This document shows, in pieces, positions 46,888 through 57,251 of a DNA stretch of 64,000 nucleotides. The position numbers and the translations under genes are program-made. The notes under the pieces were generated by a model that saw only the letters and a program-made list of their open reading frames with translations, was not told where the DNA came from and did no database searches. The stretch is from Poa pratensis (taxonomy: Eukaryota > Streptophyta > Magnoliopsida > Poales > Poaceae), in NCBI GenBank assembly GCA_947311845.1, contig CAMZMU010000089.1:23278435-23342434 (forward strand), read 5' to 3'. The stretch's first letter is position 1; every line of letters begins with the position of its first letter.

Positions 46888-46926
46888 GCGACGTGGCTGC
46901 TGGTCCACTAGGACGAGGCCGACAGT

Positions 46927-47192
46927 CTTGATTTTTTTAATAGATATTTTGATTTTTTTAAATTGGGCTGACAAGTGGGGCCACAGTTCACCTCACCTAG
47001 CAATTACTTTTTGGTTTTTTATTGGACTGACAAGTGGGGCCCACTGTCAATTTCTATGTCAATTTGTCATGAGAGCAGGATTTAGGTTTGTCGAGAGAGG
47101 CTGAGAAAAATCTGGTGGATTTTGCTAGAAAATACAGTGGTACCAAAATAGAAATTGAGCTAGAAATGTGGTATATTTATGCTAACAACTCG
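46927..47192 (-). repeat. Right terminal inverted repeat of the MULE
   Basis: Reverse complement partner of the left repeat, with small indels. Ends CTAACAACTCG before the 9-bp duplication. Confidence 0.85.
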
Positions 47193-47201
47193 AGTTTGTG
47201 G

Positions 47202-48925
47202 TGTTTGGTGGGCTAGCGTAGTGTGGACGCCGGGTCTTCTCGCTTGTGTCTTTTTTTTCCAATTTTTCTTTTAACCGGCCAATGTATAGTATGTATTTTT
47301 TTTGGCCTGATTTTTCTTATAAACTGGGTCAATTCTATTCTACCGGAGGACCCGTTTCAAGAAGTGAACTCACAAAAAAGGGGTCCTTTAAGTCATGCTT
47401 GATAAGACACATGTCCACTCTATCTGAATCTAAGGAGTTAAATCATCCATCCCATTTTTTTTCTGAAGTAGTGTTCACTTTTTTTACTACCAAGTGGTGT
47501 TCAGATTTGTGGTGAAGTTTGAGGTCGAACAGAGAAGAGAAGAGTGTGTTGCAAATTTGCAGCTGGGCAGCCACCGCATTTTCGTCCCCCAGGCGAACCA
47601 TGCATTAACTGGGCCAAGATGTGGGCTGAGTGGGATGACCCATAACCCCTCATATCTTCAGTGAACACCGAGAAAGTATCCAGTGCAAACCCAGTTTCAG
47701 TGGAAACATGGAAACTCTAATCTGTGCCGTTGGATGTAAAATGAGTGCTCTAGATCCACCTCTCTTCTGTTCGGCATATTTTGCAAAAAGAAGCCCGCCT
47801 GCTGCTGGCATTTTAGCACATAACCCCTTGAACATGTTCCAATCATTCAATGGTTTCCTCGACCCGTACACCTTCACTTTGGGATCTGGGGACGACAGTG
47901 GCCGCTCAGCAGACTACAGAGGCGGCGCCGCCGGCCGCTCCGGAGATTGCAGAGGTGGCTGCTCATAATACTGCAGAGGAGGCGACGTTTTCGGCTCGGG
48001 AGATTGCTGCGTCTTTGCCGGAGTCAAACAACTGGGAGTCGAGATCTTGGCTTGACTGCTTTGCTCCACCATCAGTCTAGGTCTTCTTCGAGTTGGCTGT
48101 TCTGTGAACTCACCTTTTGAACAGGTATGTGTTGTTTGCTCAAAGGATTTTTTGGCTTGTAGAGTAAGCTCTTGCCTTCTTGTAGTTCTAAACTTCTAAT
48201 GTATTCGGAGGTGTAGTAGTTCCTGGTCGTGGGTGGCTCCGGGCCGTAGCTAGTTCTAATGCTTGCTCAGAGGATTATTTAGATTTGTAAGCAAGTTTAA
48301 TATGATGAAACGATGGTGGTTCCTGCTCGTGGGTGGCTCTGGTTCTATATAGCTCGACAAATTGAAAATAAGATTTATACAAAACGTAGACAAATGTGTG
48401 CACATGCTACTTATTTTGTCACTACCAAAGTTTGTGGATGAGTTCATTTTAGCTACGGGCATTATCTTATCACACACATGTACATTCTCTTATATCTGGT
48501 TAGACAATACACATTTTACAGCAAAAATGGAGTCTGACCTTGAGGCGAGCACTGCTATGCTGTAGAGTTCAGTGATGTGCAGTCTGATGCAGTTTTTGAG
48601 CAATTACATGACCATATACTTGTGTCGCCTACTAAGCAGCAATTTCTTAGGTCTAAAAGGAAAGTCAACTTCAAGCCAATGAGTACATTGCTCAATTGCC
48701 ATAGCTGAAAGTGCATCTTTCCTAGATGATGTTTTGGTGTTAGTGATAACACAATTATGTATCTAACAATGTATTTTGAGCTTCCAGGAATTATTGTTAT
48801 AAGCGTCATCGAATAGAGCTTGCAAATTGGTCTTAACAGTTTTCTGCTCCAGGCAGCGGTAGTACCGCTGCGCAGTTCTTCCTCGCTGCTCAGCCAGCTA
48901 CCGCTGGCGGTACCGCTGGAGGTAC
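47202..48925. other. Spacer of decayed repeat DNA
   Basis: No supported gene. The 47650-48080 stretch has short alanine/glutamate-rich frames without a known domain. At 48190-48350 a phrase around TTCCTG-TCGTGGGTGGCTC occurs twice. GC-rich GGTACCGCTGG-type short repeats near 48850-48925 resemble LTR sequence. Confidence 0.3.
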
Positions 48926-49703
48926 TGATGCATGTAAAATGCATACATGAACTTTGCATTATATTACTTATATTTCAATCATATTTGCATCATATAAGGG
49001 TTATATCATTGTTTTATATTGATTTTGGGAATATTTCACAGTTTTCCTATTTTTCTGGAATTAACCCTGCACTGGCAGAAAACCCTATTTTCTATATTTT
49101 TATGTTTCAGGGACCCAAACGACGTCCAAATGATCTAATATTTCACGGGTATCAGTTTTTGGAAGGAACGAAGCGTAGGAGTGAAGGAATCGAACAAACG
49201 GAGACCCGAGGGCCGAAAGAGGTGGGCCCACGCGGCCAGATTTCCTGGGCCTCGAGCCTCCAATGCCATCGATCTTCGTCCCCGTGCCTTCGTCTGATCG
49301 AAAAACGACTATAAAAATAGTCCCCCGACGGCTTTCGGAAGAGAGCGCCGCAGAAACCAAAAACCACGAAACAGAAGACCTGGAGCTGCAGATTGGAGGG
49401 GGAAAACTCCGGCGGGGCGCTGCCGGGGTGGTCTCCATCTTATCCAACATCTCCACCATCATCACCATGATGAAGGGGGAGTAGTCCACCCCCTGGACTT
49501 TGGGTTTGTGGTGGTAACTTTATCTAATCTCTCTATGTATGATCATTGTTGAAGTCCATATGATGTGCATTGCATAAGTATGGATCTATCTATGTAATTC
49601 CTATGGTGGATATTGTGGTATGAGATGATATTTGTTATGCATTTACCGTTGTGTTGGATCTTTTATGACTTGTCATACTTTGGAGATATTCTATGATGCA
49701 TGT
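48926..49703 (+). mobile_element. 5'-part of a gypsy LTR, cut at the right by the Tat element
   Basis: It begins TGATGCATGTAAAATGCATACATG, like the minus-strand start of the LTRs at 50425-51938 and 55736-57251, and stays related to them through a TATA box (TATAAAAATA at 49310-49319) and CCACGAAACAGAAGAC. It is thus a diverged relative in the opposite orientation. It ends abruptly where the next LTR begins; the rest should lie beyond the right end of the window. Confidence 0.75.
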
Positions 49704-50210
49704 TGTCGGGGGAATAATTAACCCGCGACTTATTCAAAGCCAAAACGGCGACTTCATCTTCATGATCACGCTATTATTGGGCCTTGTAAAGATGGGCCGA
49801 TCAAGGATCGCGGCCTGCCAAAGGAAGGCTCCAGAAGGTCGGTGGCAAAACTTGCCTTGGAAGACAAGAAGACGATCGGCTTCGTGTAGAACTCTTGTAA
49901 CCTAGCGAGTCTCTGTGTATATAAAGAGGACTCGCAGGACTTAGACGGGGTCAAGCTATCAAGACCTAAAACCCTAGTTCTTACGGCGAGTACCCAGATC
50001 GGATCGCCTCCATTGTAACGCCACATATATCATATCAATACCAATCTAGGGTAGGCAGGAAGTAGGTCTTTACCTCACATTGAGGGGCCGAACCTGGGTA
50101 AATCTGTGTTCGTCCTTGTTCCTGCGATCCCAAGCTCGGAGACGATTAACTCGCGCAAATCCCACACCTACGAAGTCATCCATGACATCTGACGTGACAA
50201 ACCCACGACA
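49704..50210 (+). repeat. 5' LTR of the Tat element
   Basis: 507 bp, TGTCGGGGGAATAATTAACC...CCCACGACA. A TATATAAAG at 49918-49926 is the likely core promoter. Confidence 0.88.
49918..49926 (+). promoter_or_regulatory. TATA box in the Tat-element LTR
   Basis: TATATAAAG followed about 30 bp later by purine-rich sequence; standard position within an LTR for the retrotransposon promoter. Confidence 0.6.
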
Positions 50211-50211
50211 G

Positions 50212-50230
50212 TTGGCGCCCACCGTGGGGC
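50212..50230 (+). other. Primer binding site of the Tat element
   Basis: TTGGCGCCCACCGTGGGGC starts one base after the LTR end. TGGCGCC-type sites are standard in plant gypsy elements. Confidence 0.8.
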
Positions 50231-50424
50231 CTGCGGTCAAGAGCGTCACGTTCCGCGCAGGATCGATGAAAGGAGCTGAAGATCTCGCCATTGGCCACAT
50301 CATCATGGTCGATGGCATGCCTCTCATTGACGATTCAAGCCGGGGACAAGAAGCTGATTACCTGGAGACCGGTCGCATCATCCCGTTTGGATCTATCAAC
50401 GTCTTCGTCGGTTTCATTGGCGGC

Positions 50425-51938
50425 TGATGACTCCCAAGTGCAGGAGATCAATTGTAGTACCTTTCAATTAGAAAAGGTTGTCGAACCCACGAGGAGCTGA
50501 AGGTATTGGTTAGCAAGATTGATAAATAAAACAATGAAAGATGCAAGTGTTTTTGGTATTTTCGGTTGTATAGTTGCAGTGCAGATAACAGATAGTAGCA
50601 AGTGAAAGCTCTCAAAGAGAGAAAGCCCAATCCTCTTATGTGGCAAGAGGACAAGCTCAAGTGATGTGTGACTTATATGTGGCAAACGTTCCCGAGGGCG
50701 GCATGGATGATGCTAGGCAAGATTTATTAAACAACACGTTGAATATCTTGTCAAGTTTTAATCCTCTTTGGACGGAGCCATAATTAGGTATAGCTAAATA
50801 AATAAACTACAACCCCTTATGATGGATCATGTGGCCAAGCAAATGACTGCATAAGAATTATTAAGACCTAAAGTCCCACCATAGCATTACACTCTAAGGT
50901 CCCCGATACTAATACCCTCATAATATAACTTCATGACTCGGTCTCAGGTTTACGTGTCCTCCCAAGTCTCCCTCAATTCATTATACTACGGTGTTCTCCT
51001 ATGAGCCCATATAGGTGAAGTGTTGTGCAGTCGACGTTCGCACAACACCATCATAGAATCACATAAAAGATAAACTCTTGACAAAATACCAACACATGTC
51101 ATATATAAATCATTGCCAATTCATCCTATGCCCTCAGGAACATACGGGAACTACTCACAACGTGCGAACATGATGATATTCAGTGGCATAAGTGGTACAA
51201 CACAATCTGAAAATATAATCTCACCCTCGAACAATGACAAGTAGCCAATCATACACAGGTAGAATAGCACTTAAACAATAGCTAGGGTTCGAACAATCTC
51301 AAACTATGAGGGGGATGAAGTGGATCACGAAGATGGTGATGGAGATGGTGCTGGTCTTGACGTGGTGTTGATGGAGACTCCGGAGGGGGATGGAGGAGCC
51401 TTCCGGAGGTGATTCCGGCAGCGTTTCCCCCCTCCGATCTTCTCCGGCGGCAGCCTTCTGTCTTCTGTTTCGTGGTTTTGTGTTTCTCCGCGCCGCCTTT
51501 CGCGAAACGCCAGGGGACCTTTTTTATAGGCGTTTTTAGGTCAAGACGGAGTCGGTGGGTGAAAGATCGACGGCCACGGAGCTCCGAGGTGGAAACGAGC
51601 TGGGCCCACACGGCCATGTACTTTAGGCCGCGTGGGACCCTCCCATTTCCAGCCTGTTGGGCTTCTGGTCTTCAATTTAAGCCCATTGCGTTCGTCTCGA
51701 AAATTCTGAACCGTGCTCTTTGACCTTGCCCTTTTTGGAGTCCCGAAGCTCCCGGAAAGTCTGAAACACTAAAAAAGACGTTTTCTGGAAAAACAGGGTT
51801 AATTCCAAATAAATGGGAAAACTATGAAGTATTCCCAAAATCATTATAAAACATTGATATAACCCTTATATGATGCAAATATGATTGGAATATAAGCAAT
51901 TAAAGTGCAAAGTTCATGTATGCATTTTACATGCATCA
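50425..51938 (-). repeat. 3' LTR of the non-autonomous element
   Basis: 1,514 bp. Contains a TATA-like TATAAAAAAGG on the minus strand near 51530 and matches 55736-57251. Confidence 0.93.
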
Positions 51939-54694
51939 ACATCCCCAAGCTTAATCCATGCTCGTCCTCGAGTATGAAGATGATAAAACTAACATGGACT
52001 TTGCAATTTAATACTTAACAATGAATATCAAAGATGATTACTATTGCTACATATAGTCAAATGATTCATTCTTAAAAGGAGTAGCAATATGCAAGATAGT
52101 TTATGAAGTGATATCAAGTATTCAATGCAAGGATGTTCAATGATAGTTCACAAAGTGTAACATAACAGATAGTAGTATGGACCACATGTATGCATAATGA
52201 TAAGTATGACATCCTACATTGGTCATAGAGTGATGATGAAAATCTGAATATGATAGGTGGACACTTTGGAAAGATGTATAAGTGAGTAGAGGTAAAGCAT
52301 GCATAAGTTTCATCTAACCTCCAAACTCTCCTACTTAAGTTAATGATTGCAATGTGGTAATACTTGGTGTCAAGCTCTCATTCCCCTATCATAGCATCTT
52401 GAATGATTATAGTTTAATGTGAGAGCAAATATGAGTAGTGTGCTTGACAAAGTAAAGGTTGGTGTCTCATGCCCCTTGAATACAAGTACCTACACCATGA
52501 TTACTCAACTTAGGAAACAAAGCAAGTTCAAGTTATATATCATTGTAAGTAATAATAGTATCATCAAGAGCGTCAACTGGGGTACCTCTTGTCCCAGGAT
52601 ATGGAACAAGCCCATATCAAAATGACAAGACAAACAAACAAGATGAACCTCAACACCCTTTTTATTTACCATTGGAATAGCTTTTTATTGTAAGGTGTGT
52701 CATAGATAATTCACCATAGCATGTAAGTAAATTTCCACCATGAATAATGCATGGCTTAGATTAGCGGCCCAGGCGTCTCTCTAACCATTTATACAAACTC
52801 ATTTAAACTTCTTCATTTCCACCTCATTTCACCATGATAGGCATCCATAAACAAAAGTACATGATATCAACTAAATGAGATGAAGGAGCATGTTGAAAGC
52901 TTTGCATGTGACAGCACATATGGGCTAACTCCCAACCTCGAACATTTATCAAGCCACTAGCATCATAATCTTAATCACAATGGGTCATGTTTTATTTATT
53001 GCAATGATAGTAAAATGTGCATCAAGTTCGTGAGAGCTATATAACCAACTTTTCCCATGGCAATCAATAACATAATCATTTTCATTCAGAGGTATAGATA
53101 ACACAAATATCATGATGAACATACTCGGAATAGCATATAGCTAGTAGGTAGATATGGTGGACTCACTGGAATAACTTTGGTTGAAGGTGTTGGAAACAAG
53201 TTTTGACTTGTTGGAATGTTTGGGCTAGCAAAAGGGAGAAAGTTGACCATCTAGATGCATGCATGAGTGTCCATAGAACTAACTAATCCATGTTAAACCA
53301 AGTAAAATAACAATCAGCACCAAAACATGAATAAGTGATAGCTCTTCAAAAAGGATTTGCAAACTATTACTCATAAACAAGCTCATGAATCATGCAACTA
53401 TATGTATCATTAAAAATCAACTCAAACATCCCTTTTCCCAATCTTATAAAAGCATCCAACATATTTCAACCCATATTTCCAGTAGCTCTCTCATATATAA
53501 TTGATAGTGTGGTGGTCTCTCAAGACTCAAACAAAAACAAAAACGACGCTCCAAGTTTATGCGATAAAGTGTTTCGATCGAAAAACAGAAGTTGGACGTG
53601 TGCAAACCGAGAGTGTGTAGGTCCAGCGGGGTTGTCTTCACATCCCCAAGCTTATGGTCTTCACCATCCTTGGATAGCTCTTGGTGCATCTCCTCCAATC
53701 CCTGTGAAAAAACTTCAAAACACCGTTTCTCCCATCTCTTTTCTGTGGGGTGCATTAATAGTGATAAACAAATAGGTTCCTTGCTGCATATAATCCTTGA
53801 ACAAAAATTCATATGAATGTCCAGAAAGTATATAATGTTGTATGCCTACTCATAAACTCAATTGGATCAAAAAGATTCAACTTAAAAGCTCAAAGCATGC
53901 ATCAAACAAAATGGGACAGAATCTGTCCAGAAAAACAGCAGCAGCAAAACGTATTTTTCTACCCTACCAAACTTTCTCGAAAAATTCCGAAAAAATTCAT
54001 GCATACAGAGGATGAAAAGTTGCAACTACAGTTCAAATATGAGCTCATTCGGAGTTACAGAATAAGAATTAAAAATCATACCGTGCACTGATTCGTGCAG
54101 GAATAAAATCTCCGAACGCTATAAGCAACTTTTCAAGACCAAAATGGGTAAAACTTGGCACTTTATTAAAAACTCCAGAAACTAACTAGACACAAAATCT
54201 CTTGTTACAGCAAGAGGACACAAAGAAAAATCACACACAAAAATAACCGGGTTGCCTCCCGCAAAGCGCTTTCTTTATAGCCATATAGCTAGGCTTCTTA
54301 CTTGTTGTTTATCGAAGATGAAGCTCATGAGGGAGCTTGAATGATGTTCCCCTCTTCCTTGGGAAGTGTTCCATGCATAATACCAGGGTCCCATGGTGCT
54401 CTCAAACCGATCAAAATAATAGTCAAGTTGAAACCTGGTTGAGAGAAAAATAACACAAAAGTAATAACAACGAAGTCTAACTTTCTTTCTATGCATTGGC
54501 ATTTTGTATATGAATGAAGTTTTCCAATGCATATTAACAATAGTTACTTGCAGCCCATAATTATTAGTAGCATAAAGAGGGTTCTTATCACCTCCTCTTT
54601 CATAATAGTTGCAAGTAGTAGAAGTGTATTCAACCATATAACCAATAGAATCTTCCAACTTAGATAATTTGGGAAATAAAGAGGATCATTAAAT
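51939..54694. other. Non-coding interior of the non-autonomous element
   Basis: AT-rich, with the PPT side at its left end. Only short frames; one at 53444-53812 on the minus strand (EVFSQGLEEMHQELSKDGEDH) is not assignable. No RT or integrase motif in any frame. Confidence 0.6.
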
Positions 54695-55642
54695 TTATTT
54701 GGAATTCATTAGCATGCTTCCCCTTTCAAAATAGTTGTTAAGATCAATATCAAGTTTAATATCATGGTTGCAACAAAGATTTGGAACTAGAGATAATTGC
54801 AAACCACATAAGTATTTCTCAACATAAGCAAATTTCTCCTCTATGGTGTTATTAGGAGAATTCAGGAACAATGTAGGACTCTCATGAGTGAGAGTATTGT
54901 CACAAACAGCAAGTATATCATTTTTATCCTCACATAAAGTAGTAACAACTTCCAAACGTGTAGGATTATCAACAAGCATAGGATCATCATCTAAAGCATT
55001 ATCATATAGCTCATTTAAGCAACACTCCTCATTATCATCAATAAGTTTACTAACAAAAGGTTTTTGAGTTTGAGTGTTACTATCATATGTCGATGGTGAA
55101 GTTGGGGGATCCAACTCTTCATTCTCCAGTTGTTCATCTTTTTCAGCATCTTCTTGAGATTGCATGGGCATCCCCAAGCTTAGGTTTTTATCCTCTTCTT
55201 CACATTCTTCCTCTTCCAAGCTTATGTGTTCATCATCTTCTTCCTGCAAAATATTAGTACTTTCTTTGGGAGTAAAATATTTAAGAAAAACCTCCCTCAA
55301 AATACTCCAATCAGTTTTCACTTCTTCATCCAAAGACATGTACCAATCACGAGCATTACCAGATAAAGACAAATATAATAGCTTCCTTTTTATTTGATCA
55401 TCAGAAATACCAGGAAGCCTAAATAAACCACATATTTCATCAATTGTTTCTATGTGTTCACATGCAGACTTAATTCCATCCCCTGTGAATGGATTTTTCA
55501 TAACTCTTTTAACATGACCAGTGGGAATTTTAAATCCCACTTTAGGTACCTCAGACACAGTAGTTTCAACCACCTTTGCAGTAGTGGCATAAGCACTTTC
55601 ATATAGAGCAAGATGCAGCGAGGCACGATTCATAAATGCCAT
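54695..55642 (-). CDS. Gag-like protein of the non-autonomous element
   Basis: A 315-aa intact frame. After MAFMNRASLHLALYESAY it has a retrotransposon gag core (NPFTGDGIKSACEHIETI, LFRLPGISDDQIKRKLLYLSL, GNARDWYMSLDEE, TDWSILREVFLKYFTP), followed by a very acidic tail (DDEHISLEEEECEEEDKNLSL). There is no CCHC knuckle and no link to a protease. Known gag proteins form the particle that packages the RNA; enzymes would have to come from a partner element. The next frame downstream (53444-53812) is unassigned. Confidence 0.8.
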   Translation of the reverse strand: MAFMNRASLHLALYESAYATTAKVVETTVSEVPKVGFKIPTGHVKRVMKNPFTGDGIKSACEHIETIDEICGLFRLPGISDDQIKRKLLYLSLSGNARDWYMSLDEEVKTDWSILREVFLKYFTPKESTNILQEEDDEHISLEEEECEEEDKNLSLGMPMQSQEDAEKDEQLENEELDPPTSPSTYDSNTQTQKPFVSKLIDDNEECCLNELYDNALDDDPMLVDNPTRLEVVTTLCEDKNDILAVCDNTLTHESPTLFLNSPNNTIEEKFAYVEKYLCGLQLSLVPNLCCNHDIKLDIDLNNYFERGSMLMNSK

Positions 55643-55707
55643 AGTAACAATGAGATAAAACAGCTTTCAAGTTTCCTTACCAAACTTCTTACCAATAGCG
55701 CTACGCT

Positions 55708-55724
55708 CCCCGGCAACGGCGCCA
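55708..55724 (-). other. Primer binding site of the non-autonomous element
   Basis: On the minus strand TGGCGCCGTTGCCGGGG lies about 11 bases inside the right (5') LTR, a standard cereal gypsy PBS. Confidence 0.85.
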
Positions 55725-55735
55725 GAAAAGTATCT

Positions 55736-57251
55736 TGATGACTCCCAAGTGCAGGAGATCAATTGTAGTACCTTTCAATTAGAAAAGGTTGTCGAACCCA
55801 CGAGGAGCTGAAGGTATTGGTTAGCAAGATTGATAAATAAAACAATAAAAGATGCAAGTGTTTTTGGTATTTTTGGTTGTATAGTTGCAAAGCAGATAAC
55901 AGATAGTAGCAAGTGAAAGCTCTCAAAGAGAGAAAGCCCAATCCTCTTATGTGGCAAGAGGACAAGCTCAAGTGATGTGTAACTTATATGTGGCAAACGT
56001 TCCCGAGGGCGGCATGGATGATGCTAGGCAAGAGATTTATTAAACAACACGTTGAATATCTTGTCAAGTTTTAATCTTCTTTGGACGGAGCCATAATTAG
56101 GTATAGCTAAATAAATAAACTACAACCCCTTATGATGGATCATGTGGCCAAGTAAATGACTGCACAAGAATTATTAAGACATAAAGTCCCACCATAGCAT
56201 TACACTCTAAGGTCCCCGATACTAATACCCTCATAATATAACTTCATGACTCGGTCTCAGGTTTACATGTCCTCCCAAGTCTCCCTCAATTCATTATACT
56301 ACGGTGTTCTCCTATGAGCCCATATAGGTGAAGTGTTGTGCAGTCGACGTTCGCACAACACCATCATAGAATCACATAAAAGATAAACTCTTGACAAAAT
56401 ACCAACACATGTCATATATAAATCATTGCCAATTCATCCTATGCCCTCAGGAACATACGGGAACTACTCACAACGTGCGAACATGATGATATTCAGTGGC
56501 ATAAGTGGTACAACACAATCTGAAAATATAATCTCACCCTCGAACAATGACAAGTAGCCAATCATACACAGGTAGAATAGCACTTAAACAATAGCTAGGG
56601 TTCGAACAATCTCAAACTATGAGGGGGATGAAGTGGATCACGAAGATGGTGATGGAGATGGTGCTGGTCTTGACGTGGTGTTGATGGAGACTCCGGAGGG
56701 GGATGGAGGAGCCTTCCGGAGGTGATTCCGGCAGCGTTTCCCCCCTCCGATCTTCTCCGCGGCAGCCTTCTGTCTTCTGTTTCGTGGTTTTGTGTTTCTC
56801 CGCCGCCGCCTTTCGCGAAACGCCAGGGGACCTTTTTTATAGGCGTTTTTAGGTCAAGACGGAGTCGGTGGACGAAAGATCGACGGCCACGGAGCTCCGA
56901 GGTGGAAACGAGCTGGGCCCACGTGGCCATGTACTTTAGGCCACGTGGGACCCTCCCATTTCCATCCTGTTGGGCTTCTGGTCTTCAATTTAAGCCCATT
57001 GCGTTCGTCTCGAAAATTCTGAACCGTGCTCTTTGACCTTGCCCTTTTTGGAGTCCCGAAGCTCCCGGAAAGTCTGAAACACTAAAAAAGACGTTTTCTG
57101 GAAAAGCAGGGTTAATTCCAAATAAATGGGAAAACTATGAAGTATTCCCAAAATCATTATAAAACATTGATATAACCCTTATATGATGCAAATATGATTG
57201 GAATATAAGCAATTAAAGTGCAAAGTTCATGTATGCATTTTACATGCATCA
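55736..57251 (-). repeat. 5' LTR of the non-autonomous element
   Basis: 1,516 bp, near-identical to 50425-51938. Confidence 0.93.

Larger units (their letters stand above)
42116..47192. mobile_element. MULE-like (Mutator) element with long TIRs and 9-bp TSD, split by a solo LTR
   Basis: The left terminal repeat (42116 to about 42417) and right one (about 46927-47192) are inverted over roughly 265-300 bp, sharing GAGTTGTTAGCATAAAT, CTAGCTCAATTTCTATTTTG and GGGCCCCACTTGTCAG. The perfect 9-bp duplication AGTTTGTGG lies at 42107-42115 and 47193-47201. Long TIRs plus a 9-bp duplication define Mutator-like elements. Without the solo LTR the element is only about 1.05 kb and has no transposase. Its interior (42418-42867) is very GC-rich, as in Pack-MULEs that carry host sequence, but no source gene was recognised. 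Confidence 0.88.
50425..57251 (-). mobile_element. Non-autonomous gypsy-like retrotransposon (6.8 kb, gag only) nested in the Tat gag
   Basis: LTRs at 50425-51938 and 55736-57251 end in TGATG...CATCA and are very similar (a few substitutions and short indels). The perfect 5-bp duplication GCGGC lies at 50420-50424 and 57252-57256. Minus orientation is shown by the PBS at 55708-55724 (TGGCGCCGTTGCCGGGG on the minus strand, inside the right LTR) and the PPT-like AAGCTTGGGGATGT next to the left LTR. The 3.8-kb interior has one gag-like frame and no protease, RT or integrase. Architecture resembles the Sabrina-type non-autonomous cereal elements (inference). Confidence 0.93.

Noticed and set aside
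46888..46924. Alternative right end of the solo LTR at the GACA near 46924
   Set aside because: It would give a canonical CA end, but the following bases (GTCTT) do not match the left flank (GCGAC), while the CCCCATA end is followed by GCGAC.
51282..51617. 111-aa minus-strand frames in the LTRs (also at 56595-56930)
   Set aside because: They span the LTR promoter/leader region, differ in frame content between the two LTRs and have no domain.
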